Shown here: piece after piece, positions 49,121 through 58,055 of the stretch
Layout of the letters: each line of letters starts with the position of its first letter
How positions within the stretch are numbered: the first letter of the stretch is position 1
Assembly: GCA_029946105.1 (NCBI GenBank)
Contig: JAQSDW010000218.1
Location: 1-64,000 of the forward strand
Direction of reading: 5' to 3'
Source of the DNA: Reyranella sp.
Lineage (GTDB): Bacteria; Pseudomonadota; Alphaproteobacteria; Reyranellales; Reyranellaceae
DNA length: 64,000 nt
Notes under the pieces: generated by a model
What the model saw: the letters and a program-made list of their open reading frames with translations, nothing else
Told to the model about the DNA's origin: nothing
Database searches by the model: none
Made by a program: the position numbers and the translations under genes

Positions 49121-50626
49121 TCAGCCTTCTTCTTCCGTGAATGCTTCCTGTCGCGCTTTCTTGATACTGGGCAAGGCCATCAACAGCAGGAGTAGCGCGG
49201 TCGTAATCAGGAGGCCGAGGCTGATCGGCCGTTCGAGGAACACCATCGCATCGCCGCGCGATAGCAGCATGGCACGCCGGAAGTACTCCTCCATCTGCGG
49301 TCCGAGCACGAGGCCGAGCAGGAACGGTGCGCCCTCGCAGCCAAGCTTCACGAAGATGTAGCCCAGCACACCGAACATCGCGACCTGCAGGACGTGGAAA
49401 GTACTGTTCTGCAGGCTGTAGGCGCCGATGCAGCAGAACAGCAGGATCGCCGGGGCGAGGTAGCGGTAGGGAACCGTGAGAAGCTTCACCCACATGCCGA
49501 TCATCGGCAGGTTGATGATGACCAGCATGGCGTTGCCGATCCACATCGAGACGATCATGCCCCAGAAGAGATCCGGCTTCTTGGTCATGACTTCGGGCCC
49601 CGGCTGGATGCCCTGGATGATCATGGCGCCGACCATCAACGCCATTACGGCATTGGACGGGATGCCGAGCGTCAGCATCGGAATGAACGATGTCTGTGCG
49701 GCGGCGTTGTTGGCCGCTTCCGGGGCCGCCACGCCTTCAACAGCGCCCTTGCCGAATTCTTCGGGATGCTTGGAGAGCTTCTTCTCCAGCGTATAGGCCG
49801 AGAAGGCGCCCAACGTCGGACCGCCGCCGGGCAGCACGCCGAGCAAGGCACCAAGTGTGGTGCCGCGCAGGATGGCTGGAATGGACCGTCGGACTTCCTC
49901 GCGAGTCGGCCATAGCGAGCCGACCTTGATGGCTCCGCCTCGTTCCAAGTGTCGTTCGAGGTTGACCACGATCTCGGCGATGCCGAACAGACCCATCGCG
50001 ATCGGCGCGAAGTCGATGCCGTCGCTGAGTTCTGGAATGTCGAAGGTGAAGCGCTGGGCGCCGGTATTCACGTCGGTGCCAATCAGGCCGAACAGCAGGC
50101 CCAGGAACACCATGGCGATCGCCTTGGTGACCGAGCCGCTGGCCAACACGACGGCCGCGACGAGGCCCAACGCCATCAGGGCGCAATAGTCGGCGGGACC
50201 GAATTTCTGCGCCATGCGCGTCAGCGGTTCGGCGAAGATCACGATGATGATGGTGCCGACCGTGCCGGCGAAGAACGAGCCGACCGCCGAGATCGACAGG
50301 GCCGCACCCGCTCGCCCCTTACGTGCCATCTGGTAGCCGTCGAGACAGGTTACGACCGACGAGGCCTCGCCCGGCAGGTTGACCAGGATCGAAGTCGTCG
50401 AGCCGCCGTACTGCGCGCCGTAATAGATGCCGGCCAGCATGATCAGCGAGGCCGTCGGCGGCAGGTGGAAGGTGATCGGCAGCAGCATGGCGATGGTCGC
50501 GACGGGACCGATGCCGGGCAGCACGCCGATCAGCGTGCCGACCATGCAGCCCAGCAGGGCGTAAAGCAGGTTCTGCAGGCTGACGGCGACGCTGAGGCCC
50601 AGCGCGAGGTTATTCAGGAGCTCCAT
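49121..50626 (-). CDS. tctA: Tripartite tricarboxylate transporter, large subunit TctA
   Basis: A 501-residue, roughly 12-helix permease. GCMVGTLIGVLPGIGPVATIAMLLP and the second LGALLGVLPGGGPTLGAFSAYTLEKKLSK are the twin TctA signatures; EAANNAAAQTSFIPMLTLGIPSNAVMALMVGA is the central block. It pairs with tctB directly upstream. No TctC receptor is adjacent; the nearest Bug receptor is at 57074. Confidence 0.94.
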   Translation of the reverse strand: MELLNNLALGLSVAVSLQNLLYALLGCMVGTLIGVLPGIGPVATIAMLLPITFHLPPTASLIMLAGIYYGAQYGGSTTSILVNLPGEASSVVTCLDGYQMARKGRAGAALSISAVGSFFAGTVGTIIIVIFAEPLTRMAQKFGPADYCALMALGLVAAVVLASGSVTKAIAMVFLGLLFGLIGTDVNTGAQRFTFDIPELSDGIDFAPIAMGLFGIAEIVVNLERHLERGGAIKVGSLWPTREEVRRSIPAILRGTTLGALLGVLPGGGPTLGAFSAYTLEKKLSKHPEEFGKGAVEGVAAPEAANNAAAQTSFIPMLTLGIPSNAVMALMVGAMIIQGIQPGPEVMTKKPDLFWGMIVSMWIGNAMLVIINLPMIGMWVKLLTVPYRYLAPAILLFCCIGAYSLQNSTFHVLQVAMFGVLGYIFVKLGCEGAPFLLGLVLGPQMEEYFRRAMLLSRGDAMVFLERPISLGLLITTALLLLLMALPSIKKARQEAFTEEEG

Positions 50627-50627
50627 C

Positions 50628-51077
50628 TTACCAAACTCCCTGGATGACGGAGATATTCATCCCAAGCCCGACCTTGAACACGATGGTGCAGAGGATCGCC
50701 AGCACGATCATGTTGCCGATCACTTCCGTCAGCTTGAATTCTTCACCGCCCAGCGACGAAATGAAGACCAGGACGACGAGGGCAGGCAGCAATCCAGCAC
50801 GCTCGAACAGCAGCGCAAAGCAGACGATGCCGATGGTCACCATGGTGAGCGGCTTCCATTTCAGCTTCTCGACCGGCTCGCCGCCACTGACCGCGGCGAC
50901 GACGCAAATCAGCGCGCCGAGACCCAACAGAATGTAGGAGAGCATTCGCGGCACGTAGCCGGGGCCCATGCGCACGGCAGTGCCTTGCGCGAGCTTCTGA
51001 CCGAAATAAATGGCTATCAAGCCAAAGGCGATAAACATCAGCCCGGACAAAAAGTCCTTGCTCAGGAATCGGTTCAA
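50628..51077 (-). CDS. tctB: Tripartite tricarboxylate transporter, small subunit TctB
   Basis: About 149 residues with four membrane helices (GLMFIAFGLIAIYFG; MLSYILLGLGALICVVAAV; MVTIGIVCFALLFERAG; MIVLAILCTIVFKVGLGM). The start is put at TTG 51077, since GGGAGG precedes it by 5 bp and family members begin near the first helix; a longer ATG start at 51143 lacks a ribosome site. Accessory subunit of the TctA channel, separated by 1 bp. Confidence 0.85.
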   Translation of the reverse strand: MNRFLSKDFLSGLMFIAFGLIAIYFGQKLAQGTAVRMGPGYVPRMLSYILLGLGALICVVAAVSGGEPVEKLKWKPLTMVTIGIVCFALLFERAGLLPALVVLVFISSLGGEEFKLTEVIGNMIVLAILCTIVFKVGLGMNISVIQGVW

Positions 51078-51600
51078 CGACGCCTCCCAGAAACGCGTAG
51101 TCTTCAAATGTAGCGTTGGGCCCGAACCCCCAGGCCAGTACAAAACCTAGATAAACACAAATTTACCACTTTGCCCAAGCCCCAAGTTCGAGGGCGCAGC
51201 AACAGTCGGACTGCGATAGGGCAGGGCAAAGAGCGAACAATCGATGTAACAGCGTGACCGGAGCGTCTTCTGATCGGGGCGTCGCGACAGGCGCGACAAA
51301 GAGCGCGGTCAGCGATATCGCCGCCACGCAGAACCGGGCGACGGTGACCAATGGGATCGTTGCCTGGGAAAATACATTTACGGGAAGCGTAATGACGACA
51401 CTGAGAGTGTCTGGGCGCTGATGGCCTTTTGAGCGCGTGCTCCGCGGCGGCCTGGAGATTAAGTCGCTATCAGCTCGGCCAAGGCAAGCTCCCCCTTGGT
51501 CGATATTGCATGCGCACCGAGGGGCGAGCAAACTCCCGACCGAATGAACGACCGTTCAGGGGCTGTTTTGGCACGTAAGGGCGCGGACTATATCGGCACG
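51078..51600. other. Divergent intergenic region (tctBA / kinase-tetR)
   Basis: No convincing gene. A frame of about 120 codons exists on the minus strand but lacks a ribosome site and family features. It contains the 14-bp TetR-type palindrome at 51545-51558 and should hold the promoters of both flanking operons. Confidence 0.6.
51545..51558. promoter_or_regulatory. Probable TetR operator
   Basis: TGAACG-AC-CGTTCA is a perfect 6-bp inverted repeat with a 2-bp centre, the typical shape of TetR/AcrR operators. It lies 43 bp before the kinase start, and a TetR gene is second in the same operon, which fits autoregulation. Confidence 0.7.
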
Positions 51601-52647
51601 ATGGAGGTGCAGGAGAAGCACCGCTTCGACGAGCCATCGCTGGGCCTCTTCATGTCGGCACACGTCGAGGGCTTCGTGCCGCCGGTGCGGGCGGAGCAGT
51701 TCCGCGGCGGTCAATCGAACCCGACCTACCGCCTGGCAGACGGCGCCGGCCGGCACTATGTGCTGCGCCGCAAGCCGCCGGGCAAGCTTCTGCCTTCCGC
51801 TCACGCCGTCGATCGCGAATTCAGGGTCATTTCGGCCCTCAACAAGACCAACGTCCCGACGCCGCGGGCCTATGCACTGTGCGAGGACGAGAGCGTGGTC
51901 GGCACCGCCTTCTACATCATGGAATATTGCGACGGCCGCGTGCTTTGGGATCCGCTGCTGCCCGAGGTCGCCAAGGAGGGCCGGCTTGCAATCTATCGCG
52001 CCAAGTTCGAGGCGCTGGCCCGGCTCCATGCTGTCGACTATGCGGCGCTGGGGCTGGCCGATTTCGGGCGCCCCGGCAGCTATGTCGTTCGCCAGATCTC
52101 GCGCTGGGGCAAGCAGTACAAGGCCTCCGAGACCGAATCGATCGAGGCGATGGACAAATTGCTCGAATGGTTGCCGGCCCATCTTCCGTCCAACGAAGAG
52201 ACCGTGCTGGTCCACGGCGACTACCGGCTCGACAACATGGTCTTCCATGCCAGTGAGCCGCGCGTGCTCGGCATCATCGACTGGGAGATCTCGACGCTGG
52301 GCGATCCGTTGGCCGAACTCTCCTATCTCTGCATGCTGTGGCGGACGCCGAAGGATTGGGGCGGCCTCGAAGGCCATGATCTCGAAGCGCTCGGCCTGCC
52401 GACCGAGCACGACATGGTGAGCTACTACTGCGAACTGTCGAAGCGCGCCGTGCCGGACGCCGCGCTGTGGAATTTCTACATGGCCTACAATCTGTTTCGC
52501 GTTTCGTGCATCCGTCAGGGTGTCTATGCCCGTGCGCTCGACGGCACGGCGTCGAACATGCGCGCAGCGGAGTCCGGCAAGCTGGTGCGACCGGCGGCGG
52601 AACTCGGCTGGAAGATGGTCGAAAGTATCGACGGAGGAGCGAGATGA
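51601..52647 (+). CDS. APH-type phosphotransferase (ACAD10-like kinase)
   Basis: A 348-residue aminoglycoside-phosphotransferase-fold protein. FRGGQSNPTYRLADGAGRHYVLRRKPPG contains the ATP-binding Lys/Arg region, VHGDYRLDNMVF the catalytic Brenner motif and GIIDWEISTLGDPLAELSYL the metal-binding Asp. Relatives neighbour acyl-CoA dehydrogenases and phosphorylate hydroxyacyl-CoA, so a fatty-acid role is likelier than resistance. ATG 51601 is chosen as the operator palindrome would lie inside the gene if ATG 51544 were used. It overlaps tetR by ATGA. Confidence 0.88.
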   Translation: MEVQEKHRFDEPSLGLFMSAHVEGFVPPVRAEQFRGGQSNPTYRLADGAGRHYVLRRKPPGKLLPSAHAVDREFRVISALNKTNVPTPRAYALCEDESVVGTAFYIMEYCDGRVLWDPLLPEVAKEGRLAIYRAKFEALARLHAVDYAALGLADFGRPGSYVVRQISRWGKQYKASETESIEAMDKLLEWLPAHLPSNEETVLVHGDYRLDNMVFHASEPRVLGIIDWEISTLGDPLAELSYLCMLWRTPKDWGGLEGHDLEALGLPTEHDMVSYYCELSKRAVPDAALWNFYMAYNLFRVSCIRQGVYARALDGTASNMRAAESGKLVRPAAELGWKMVESIDGGAR

Positions 52648-53297
52648 CCAAGCGCAAGCCGGCGCAGACGGAAGCCGTGGCGCCCGCGATCGCCGACCGC
52701 GACCAGCGGCCGCCGATCGAGGCCATCCGTGCCGCGGCGTTCCAGCAGTTCGCCGAACGCGGCTATCCGGTGGTCACCGTCCGCGACATCATGAAGGCCT
52801 GCGGGCTGACGCAGGGCGCGCTCTACAATCACTTCAAGTCGAAGGACGAGTTGCTGCACGACATCATCGCCTCGACCCAGGGCGAACTCGAGCGGCTGTG
52901 CCAGCAGGCGGTCTCGGAGGCGGGCAGCGATCCGCGTGCCAAGCTCGCGGCGTTCGTCCGCGTCTACGTCATGCGCCATTGCCGGCTCCGGGTGGAGGCG
53001 CTGGTCGCCAATCGCGAGATCGGCTGGCTCGATTCCGGACGTGTCGCCGATATCCGGCGCAGCCGGCGCGCGATCCGGGACGTCGTCGTCGCCATCCTGG
53101 CGCAGGGCGTCGAGGGCGGCGTGTTCGATCCGCCGCTGACCGGCGGTCGCCGCGATCTCAAGGCCATCGCCATGGCCCTGCTCGATCAATGGACCCACGT
53201 ATCCATGTGGTATGGGCCAGGCGGCGAGATCACCGAGGAGGAGATGGCCCGGCTCTACGCCGACATGGCGCTACGTGCCGTCGGCGCCCGGCCCTAG
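52644..53297 (+). CDS. TetR-family transcriptional regulator
   Basis: A 217-residue repressor. The HTH is at about residues 35-70: FQQFAERGYPVVTVRDIMKACGLTQGALYNHFKSKDELL. The C-terminal ligand domain resembles FadR/AcrR types. The start overlaps the kinase stop as ATGA. Probable target: the palindrome at 51545-51558 in its own promoter; ligand perhaps an acyl-CoA, by context. Confidence 0.93.
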   Translation: MTKRKPAQTEAVAPAIADRDQRPPIEAIRAAAFQQFAERGYPVVTVRDIMKACGLTQGALYNHFKSKDELLHDIIASTQGELERLCQQAVSEAGSDPRAKLAAFVRVYVMRHCRLRVEALVANREIGWLDSGRVADIRRSRRAIRDVVVAILAQGVEGGVFDPPLTGGRRDLKAIAMALLDQWTHVSMWYGPGGEITEEEMARLYADMALRAVGARP

Positions 53298-53329
53298 GCA
53301 ATCTCTGCAGCATTCGGAGTAATCCGGAC

Positions 53330-54100
53330 ATGTATTTTCGTCTGGTGGCATTTGCGTTGGCCTTGCTGTCCGTCGAGGCGTGTACGCCCGAGACGACGAA
53401 TGCACCGCCGCCGACGAGCCGCGGCACGTCGGTTGCTGCGGTGCCAGTCAGTGGCGTCGTGCCGGCCGGGCGCTGGCGAGCCGTCCTGATCGCCGGCGAC
53501 AACAACAGCCCGGCCTTCGACAACGGCGTGCAGTCGATGCGCGCGAAGCTCGTCGCCCACGGCCTGAAGGACATCTCGGTCTATTCCTCGGATGGGCGGA
53601 CGGCGCCGGCCGAGCTCGCGAGCGTGGCCAACGTCGCCACGGCGCTGCGAACGGGCGGCGGCGATGCCTGTTTCGTCTTCGTCACCAGCCATGGCGAGGA
53701 GAGGGGTTTCTTCCTGCGCCCCGATCGACGGCTGTTCGATCCAGGCTCGCTCGACCGGGTGCTGAATGCCGGCTGCGGCGCGCTGCCGACGGTGGTGGTG
53801 GTGTCGGCCTGCCACAGCGGGACTTTCCTGACGCCCGACATGCGCAAGCCCAATCGCGTGATCCTGACCGCCGCTGCAACGGACCGCACCAGCTTCGGCT
53901 GCGGTGCCGGCGACCAGTACACCTACTATGACCAATGCCTGCTGCAGCAGTTCGACGGCGCTGCGACGTGGCGCGACCTCGCGGTCGCCACGCGCTCCTG
54001 TGTGGAGGCTCTCGAGCGCCGCATGGGCGTGTCGACGGCCTCGCTGCCGCAGACTTTCGTCGGCGCCCAGGTCCAGGACCTGCGGCTGCCGTTGCCCTAG
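53330..54100 (+). CDS. Exported C13-like (caspase-fold) cysteine peptidase
   Basis: A 256-residue envelope protein. The signal sequence ends LLSVEAC, with Cys18 as a possible but atypical lipidation site. The caspase-type dyad is His121 in FVTSHGEERGF and Cys161 in VVVVSACHSGTF, as in legumain-like (C13) peptidases. AVLIAGDNNSPAFDNGVQSMRAKLVAHG is the first strand-helix unit. Bacterial examples are poorly known. It follows tetR by 32 bp on the same strand; a functional link is unproven. Confidence 0.82.
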   Translation: MYFRLVAFALALLSVEACTPETTNAPPPTSRGTSVAAVPVSGVVPAGRWRAVLIAGDNNSPAFDNGVQSMRAKLVAHGLKDISVYSSDGRTAPAELASVANVATALRTGGGDACFVFVTSHGEERGFFLRPDRRLFDPGSLDRVLNAGCGALPTVVVVSACHSGTFLTPDMRKPNRVILTAAATDRTSFGCGAGDQYTYYDQCLLQQFDGAATWRDLAVATRSCVEALERRMGVSTASLPQTFVGAQVQDLRLPLP

Positions 54101-54109
54101 AAGCGGACC

Positions 54110-54496
54110 CTAGCCCATTACGGCGGTGAAATCGCAGGTCACGTGATTGGGCGCGGTGGCTGGCAGGGAAAGCGTGTGGCGTGCCGGCCGCGTGTCGGGG
54201 TCGGGAAACATCTGCGTCCACGGGCCGTTCAGCATCTTGCGGCCGACCGCCGGGTCCTTGACCCAGAAATTGACCTTGATGACGTCGTCGACCGTACCGC
54301 CCGCTGCTTCGACACAGGCCTTGATGTGCTTGAAGATATTCGCGATCTGCGCCTCGGCGTCCGGCGGCATGGTGTGGGTTTCGGGATCGCGGCCGCTTAT
54401 GATGCTCGACATCAGGATGTTGCCGATCATGCTGGCGTTGGGGATGGGGTTCTCGTGCTTGAAGCCCGCCCAGGTGATGCTCTTGCGCTTGGCCAT
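54110..54496 (-). CDS. RidA-family protein
   Basis: A 128-residue RidA/YjgF homologue, trimeric enamine/imine deaminase fold. IGNILMSSIISGRDPETHTMP, QIANIFKHIKACVEAAGGTVDDVIKVNFWVKD and ARHTLSL are family blocks. The classical Arg that binds the substrate carboxylate (xARxxV) appears as RPARHTL. ATG 54496 follows AGGGAGAG. Stand-alone, converging on the peptidase gene. Confidence 0.88.
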   Translation of the reverse strand: MAKRKSITWAGFKHENPIPNASMIGNILMSSIISGRDPETHTMPPDAEAQIANIFKHIKACVEAAGGTVDDVIKVNFWVKDPAVGRKMLNGPWTQMFPDPDTRPARHTLSLPATAPNHVTCDFTAVMG

Positions 54497-54576
54497 GTTT
54501 CTCTCCCTTTGCGTAGGGCGGGAGCATTGCATTTCGGTCGGCATTGGCAAATGGTCTCGGTCGGAGGAAACAACCA

Positions 54577-55377
54577 ATGACCGTCAGGAAATCGGACTCT
54601 CTCGTCGACTACGAGCGTGACGGAGAGATCGTCACCCTGACCCTCAATCGCCCTGAGAAACTGAACGCTTTCAGCGACGAGCTGGTGGGCGCCCTTTCCG
54701 ACGCGCTGCACCGCTTCGACATGGACGACGAGGCGCATATCGCCATCCTCAACGGTCGCGGCCGTGCCTTCTCGACTGGCGCCGACGTCCAGCAGCGCCA
54801 GCTCCGCAGCCGCGAGGAATTCCTCCGGCTGGGCGGACCGCAGGGACGCGGCACGCACTCGTCCGATCTTCTTACCAAGGCGGTCAACTGGAAGCCGGTG
54901 ATCGCCGCGGCGCACGGCTATGTCCTCGGCCTGTCCGTCGGCATCGTGCTGGAGTGCGATCTGGTCGTGGCCGAGGAGGGCACCCAGTTCCAGGTGACGG
55001 AAACATCGCGCGGCCTGGGTGCCGGAAAATACTGGGCCCTGATGCATTATCGCGGCGGCGGCGCCTTCACCATGGAGGCAGCGCTGACCGGTCGCTTCTT
55101 CACCGCCGAGGAGGCTTTTAGGGCCAACCTGATCAATCGCGTGGCGCCGAAGGGAAAGTATCTCGACACGGCGCGCGAGCTGGCGCGCGAAGTGATCAAG
55201 AACCCGCCGCTCAGCGTGCGCTCCACCGTGCGGATGCGGCGTTGGTACATGGATCGCCTCAGCCGCGAGGTCATGTTCATGACCGCGCCGGAGCGGCTCT
55301 ATCTCACTGAGGACTTCCAGGAAGCTGCTCGCGCCTTCACCGAGAAGCGCAAGCCGAAGCCCTTTAAGGGCCGCTGA
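54577..55377 (+). CDS. Enoyl-CoA hydratase/isomerase family protein
   Basis: A 266-residue crotonase. VTLTLNRPEKLNAFSDEL opens the fold and GRGRAFSTGADVQ and GYVLGLSVGIVLECDLVVAEEGTQFQVTE form the oxyanion hole and CoA pocket. The catalytic Glu of the second site is replaced: SRGLGAGKYWALMHYRGG. It may be a variant hydratase, isomerase or lyase. GGAGG precedes the ATG. Its last 14 bp overlap the convergent acyl-CoA ligase. Confidence 0.9.
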   Translation: MTVRKSDSLVDYERDGEIVTLTLNRPEKLNAFSDELVGALSDALHRFDMDDEAHIAILNGRGRAFSTGADVQQRQLRSREEFLRLGGPQGRGTHSSDLLTKAVNWKPVIAAAHGYVLGLSVGIVLECDLVVAEEGTQFQVTETSRGLGAGKYWALMHYRGGGAFTMEAALTGRFFTAEEAFRANLINRVAPKGKYLDTARELAREVIKNPPLSVRSTVRMRRWYMDRLSREVMFMTAPERLYLTEDFQEAARAFTEKRKPKPFKGR

Positions 55378-56977
55378 GCTTCACCAAGGCCATGTCGCGC
55401 AATCGCGCGCGCTGAACCTTCGGGCCGTTGGGCGAGGGCGTGACGGGAAACTCCGTCACGGCGAAGACGCGAACCGGCACCTTGTAGTTCGCCAGCCCCT
55501 GCCGGCAGTGGGCAATGACGGCTGCTTCGTCCAATGCGGCACCGGCCTCGAGGATGACGAAGGCGGCGGCACGCACGCCCTCGGGCCGCGGCACGGCAAT
55601 GGTCTGGCAGGCCGAGATGCCGGTGACCTTCTGGATATGTGTCTCGATCTCGAGCGGATTGACGAGGAAGCCCGAGAGCCGCAGCACGTCGCCCATGCGG
55701 CTCAAGAAAGTGAAGCCGCCTTCGCCGTCGAGTTCGGCCAGGTCGCCGGTGAGGACATAGCCGTCGGCCGTGATGGCCTCGGCGGTCGCGGCATCGTTGC
55801 CGTAGTAGCCGACCATCAGCGACGGGCCGGCGCATTCGAGGGCGCCGGGTTGCCCGACGCCGAGCAGTGCGCCGCTCTCAGGATCGCGGACGCGCACGTG
55901 GGAGAGCGGAGACGTCGGCACGCCGCCGCCCCGCTTGCGCCGCGCCAAGGCGGCATCGACCGGCTGGCGGGCGTACAGTGCCTGGACCTCGCTCATGCCG
56001 TAGAGACCACACAGCATCAGCCCGCGCGCCTCGGCCTGTTCGGGCAGAGCGTCGAGGGCTGCGTTGAAGGCGGCGTAGCCAGCCCATTTCACCGACGGAA
56101 ACGGCCTGTCGCCCGGCACTTCCTCGAGCAGGCGCGCATACATGTCGTCGCTGCCGAACATCGTGGTCGGCCGATACCGGGCGATCAATTTGGCGATCTC
56201 GTCGATCTCGTAGGACTCGACCAGCACGCAGGGCTTTCCCGCGGCGAGCGTGGCCAGCGTCTGGTTGAAGCCGTAGACGCCACACAAAGGCAGGATCGAA
56301 AGCGAGAGCGTGTCGGGCGCGGTGAAGTCGAAGACGCGCGCGACCTGCTGGGCGTGGCTGGCGATCGCGCCCTGCCTATGCAGCACGAACTTGGGCGCGC
56401 TGGTCGTGCCCGAGGTGGTGAAGATGTTGCAGGGCGCGCTCGTCTTGGCATGATTCACGCCGAACCGCGGACGCGACAACATGCGTTCGAAGGGAACGCG
56501 TCGCAGCCGTTCGATGGCCGGCGGAATGGATGCCGGCTCGTCACCGACCATGACGATGGCGGAGAGCCTGTCGAGCGCATCGGATTCGATGCCGGCCAGG
56601 ATCGCCAGGAAGTCGATACGGCGAAAGCCCGGCGCGCAGGCCAGCAGCTTGGCGCCGGAGCGGCCGACGATGTCTGCCACCTCGACGTCGCGATAGCGCG
56701 TGTTCACGGCGACGGCGATGGCGCCCAGTCGCGCGCAGGCGAAGTAGAGAATCGGATAGGCCGGCACGTTGGGCAGCCACAGCGCCACCCGGTCGCCCGG
56801 ACCGACGCCGAGATCGGCCAGCCCCTGCGCGGCGCGCAATGCGCTTTCCACCAGCTCGGCGAAGGTGAGCGTGCGGTCGCCATGGATGAAGGCCGGCGCC
56901 GCCGGCGTCTCGTCGGCGATGTCGGCGATCAGCGTCCAGACGTCGGCAGCAGGATGAGCGAGCGGCATGTGGCGCAA
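55364..56977 (-). CDS. AMP-forming acyl-CoA synthetase
   Basis: A 537-residue ANL enzyme (534 if ATG 56968 is used). The P-loop FTTSGTTSAPKFVLH, LYGMSEVQALYARQP, VLTGDLAELDGEGGFTFLSRMGDVLRLSGFLVNPLEIE and the terminal PNGPKVQRARLRDM (catalytic lysine) are present. Substrate unknown. It is divergent from the Bug receptor gene (96-bp gap). Confidence 0.9.
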   Translation of the reverse strand: MRHMPLAHPAADVWTLIADIADETPAAPAFIHGDRTLTFAELVESALRAAQGLADLGVGPGDRVALWLPNVPAYPILYFACARLGAIAVAVNTRYRDVEVADIVGRSGAKLLACAPGFRRIDFLAILAGIESDALDRLSAIVMVGDEPASIPPAIERLRRVPFERMLSRPRFGVNHAKTSAPCNIFTTSGTTSAPKFVLHRQGAIASHAQQVARVFDFTAPDTLSLSILPLCGVYGFNQTLATLAAGKPCVLVESYEIDEIAKLIARYRPTTMFGSDDMYARLLEEVPGDRPFPSVKWAGYAAFNAALDALPEQAEARGLMLCGLYGMSEVQALYARQPVDAALARRKRGGGVPTSPLSHVRVRDPESGALLGVGQPGALECAGPSLMVGYYGNDAATAEAITADGYVLTGDLAELDGEGGFTFLSRMGDVLRLSGFLVNPLEIETHIQKVTGISACQTIAVPRPEGVRAAAFVILEAGAALDEAAVIAHCRQGLANYKVPVRVFAVTEFPVTPSPNGPKVQRARLRDMALVKLSGP

Positions 56978-57073
56978 AGACTAGCGGAACACCGTTTCAT
57001 CTCAAGAGGCAGGATGCTTGACCCGGCACGGCGCTTGCTCGACGTTCCGTTTTGGGGATTGGGAGTCACTGCC

Positions 57074-58042
57074 ATGTATCGTCGTAGCTTGTTCGCCGCG
57101 CCGCTCGTTCTTGCCGCCACCTCGGCGCGCGCCCAGCAATGGGTGCCCAAGCAGCCGATCAAGATCCTGGTCGGCTACGCGCCCGGTGGCACTGCCGACA
57201 TAACGGCTCGCCTGGCGGCCGACGCCATCGCGCGCCAGCACGGCTACACCGTCATCGTCGACAACAAAACCGGTGCCGGCGGCTTCATTGCGCTGAAGCA
57301 GGTCGCGCAGGCAGCACCCGACGGCTACACGGTCGGTATCGGCATCATGGGCCAGGTCGCCGTCGGTCCGGTCGTGCCCGGCTCGCAGATCCCGCTCGAC
57401 CTCGACAAGGAGCTGGTGCCGATCGCCAATCTGGTCGGCGTGCCGATGGCGTTGATCGTGCGCATGGATGCACCCTTCAAGACCATTCCCGAACTGATTG
57501 CCTATGCCAAGGCAAACCCCGGCAAGCTCTCCTATGCCTCGACCGGTCTCGGCTCGACCAATCAGCTCGGCGCCGAGTTCCTCGCTGCGGAAGCGGGCGG
57601 ACTGAAGATGATTCACGTGCCTTATCGCGGCGGCGCGCCGGCCATCGCCGACGTGGCGGCGGGCAATGTCGATATCTTCTTCGCCAACGTCTCGGAGATC
57701 ATGGGCATGGTGCGCGGCGGCAAGGTGCGTGCGCTGGCGCTCGCGGCGTCGCGGCCCTCGCCGCTGGCGCCCGAGCTGCCGCTGCTCATCAAGGACATCC
57801 CCGCACTCGACATCAACAACTGGTTCGGGCTGTTCGGCCCTGCTGGCCTGCCTCCCGACATCCTGGCCGGTCTCAGCAAGCTCTTCATCAGTGCCATCAA
57901 CGATCCCTCGAACAAGGAAGCGCTCGAGAAGCAGGGCCTGGAGTCGCTCGGCCAGGATCCGGCGGCCTTCAAGGCCTACATCATGAAGGACCGCGAGCGT
58001 TGGGCGAAGGTGGTCAAGCAAGGCAACATCAAGGCTGAATAG
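57074..58042 (+). CDS. Bug/TctC-family periplasmic receptor
   Basis: A 322-residue solute-binding protein of the tripartite tricarboxylate family. Signal peptide about 1-20 (ATSARA|Q). The Bug core has PIKILVGYAPGGTADITARLAADAIA, VDNKTGAGGFIALKQVAQAAPDGYT, LSYASTGLGSTNQLGAEF and HVPYRGGAPAIADVAAGNVDIFF. It starts the hydantoinase row (13 bp before hyuA-like) and could serve the TctAB channel encoded at 49-51 kb. Confidence 0.93.
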   Translation: MYRRSLFAAPLVLAATSARAQQWVPKQPIKILVGYAPGGTADITARLAADAIARQHGYTVIVDNKTGAGGFIALKQVAQAAPDGYTVGIGIMGQVAVGPVVPGSQIPLDLDKELVPIANLVGVPMALIVRMDAPFKTIPELIAYAKANPGKLSYASTGLGSTNQLGAEFLAAEAGGLKMIHVPYRGGAPAIADVAAGNVDIFFANVSEIMGMVRGGKVRALALAASRPSPLAPELPLLIKDIPALDINNWFGLFGPAGLPPDILAGLSKLFISAINDPSNKEALEKQGLESLGQDPAAFKAYIMKDRERWAKVVKQGNIKAE

Positions 58043-58055
58043 CAAAGGACGTGTA

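Noticed and set aside
51163-51531. 122-codon minus-strand frame in the tctB-kinase gap
   Set aside because: One hydrophobic stretch but no ribosome site, no family signature and a position in a divergent promoter region.
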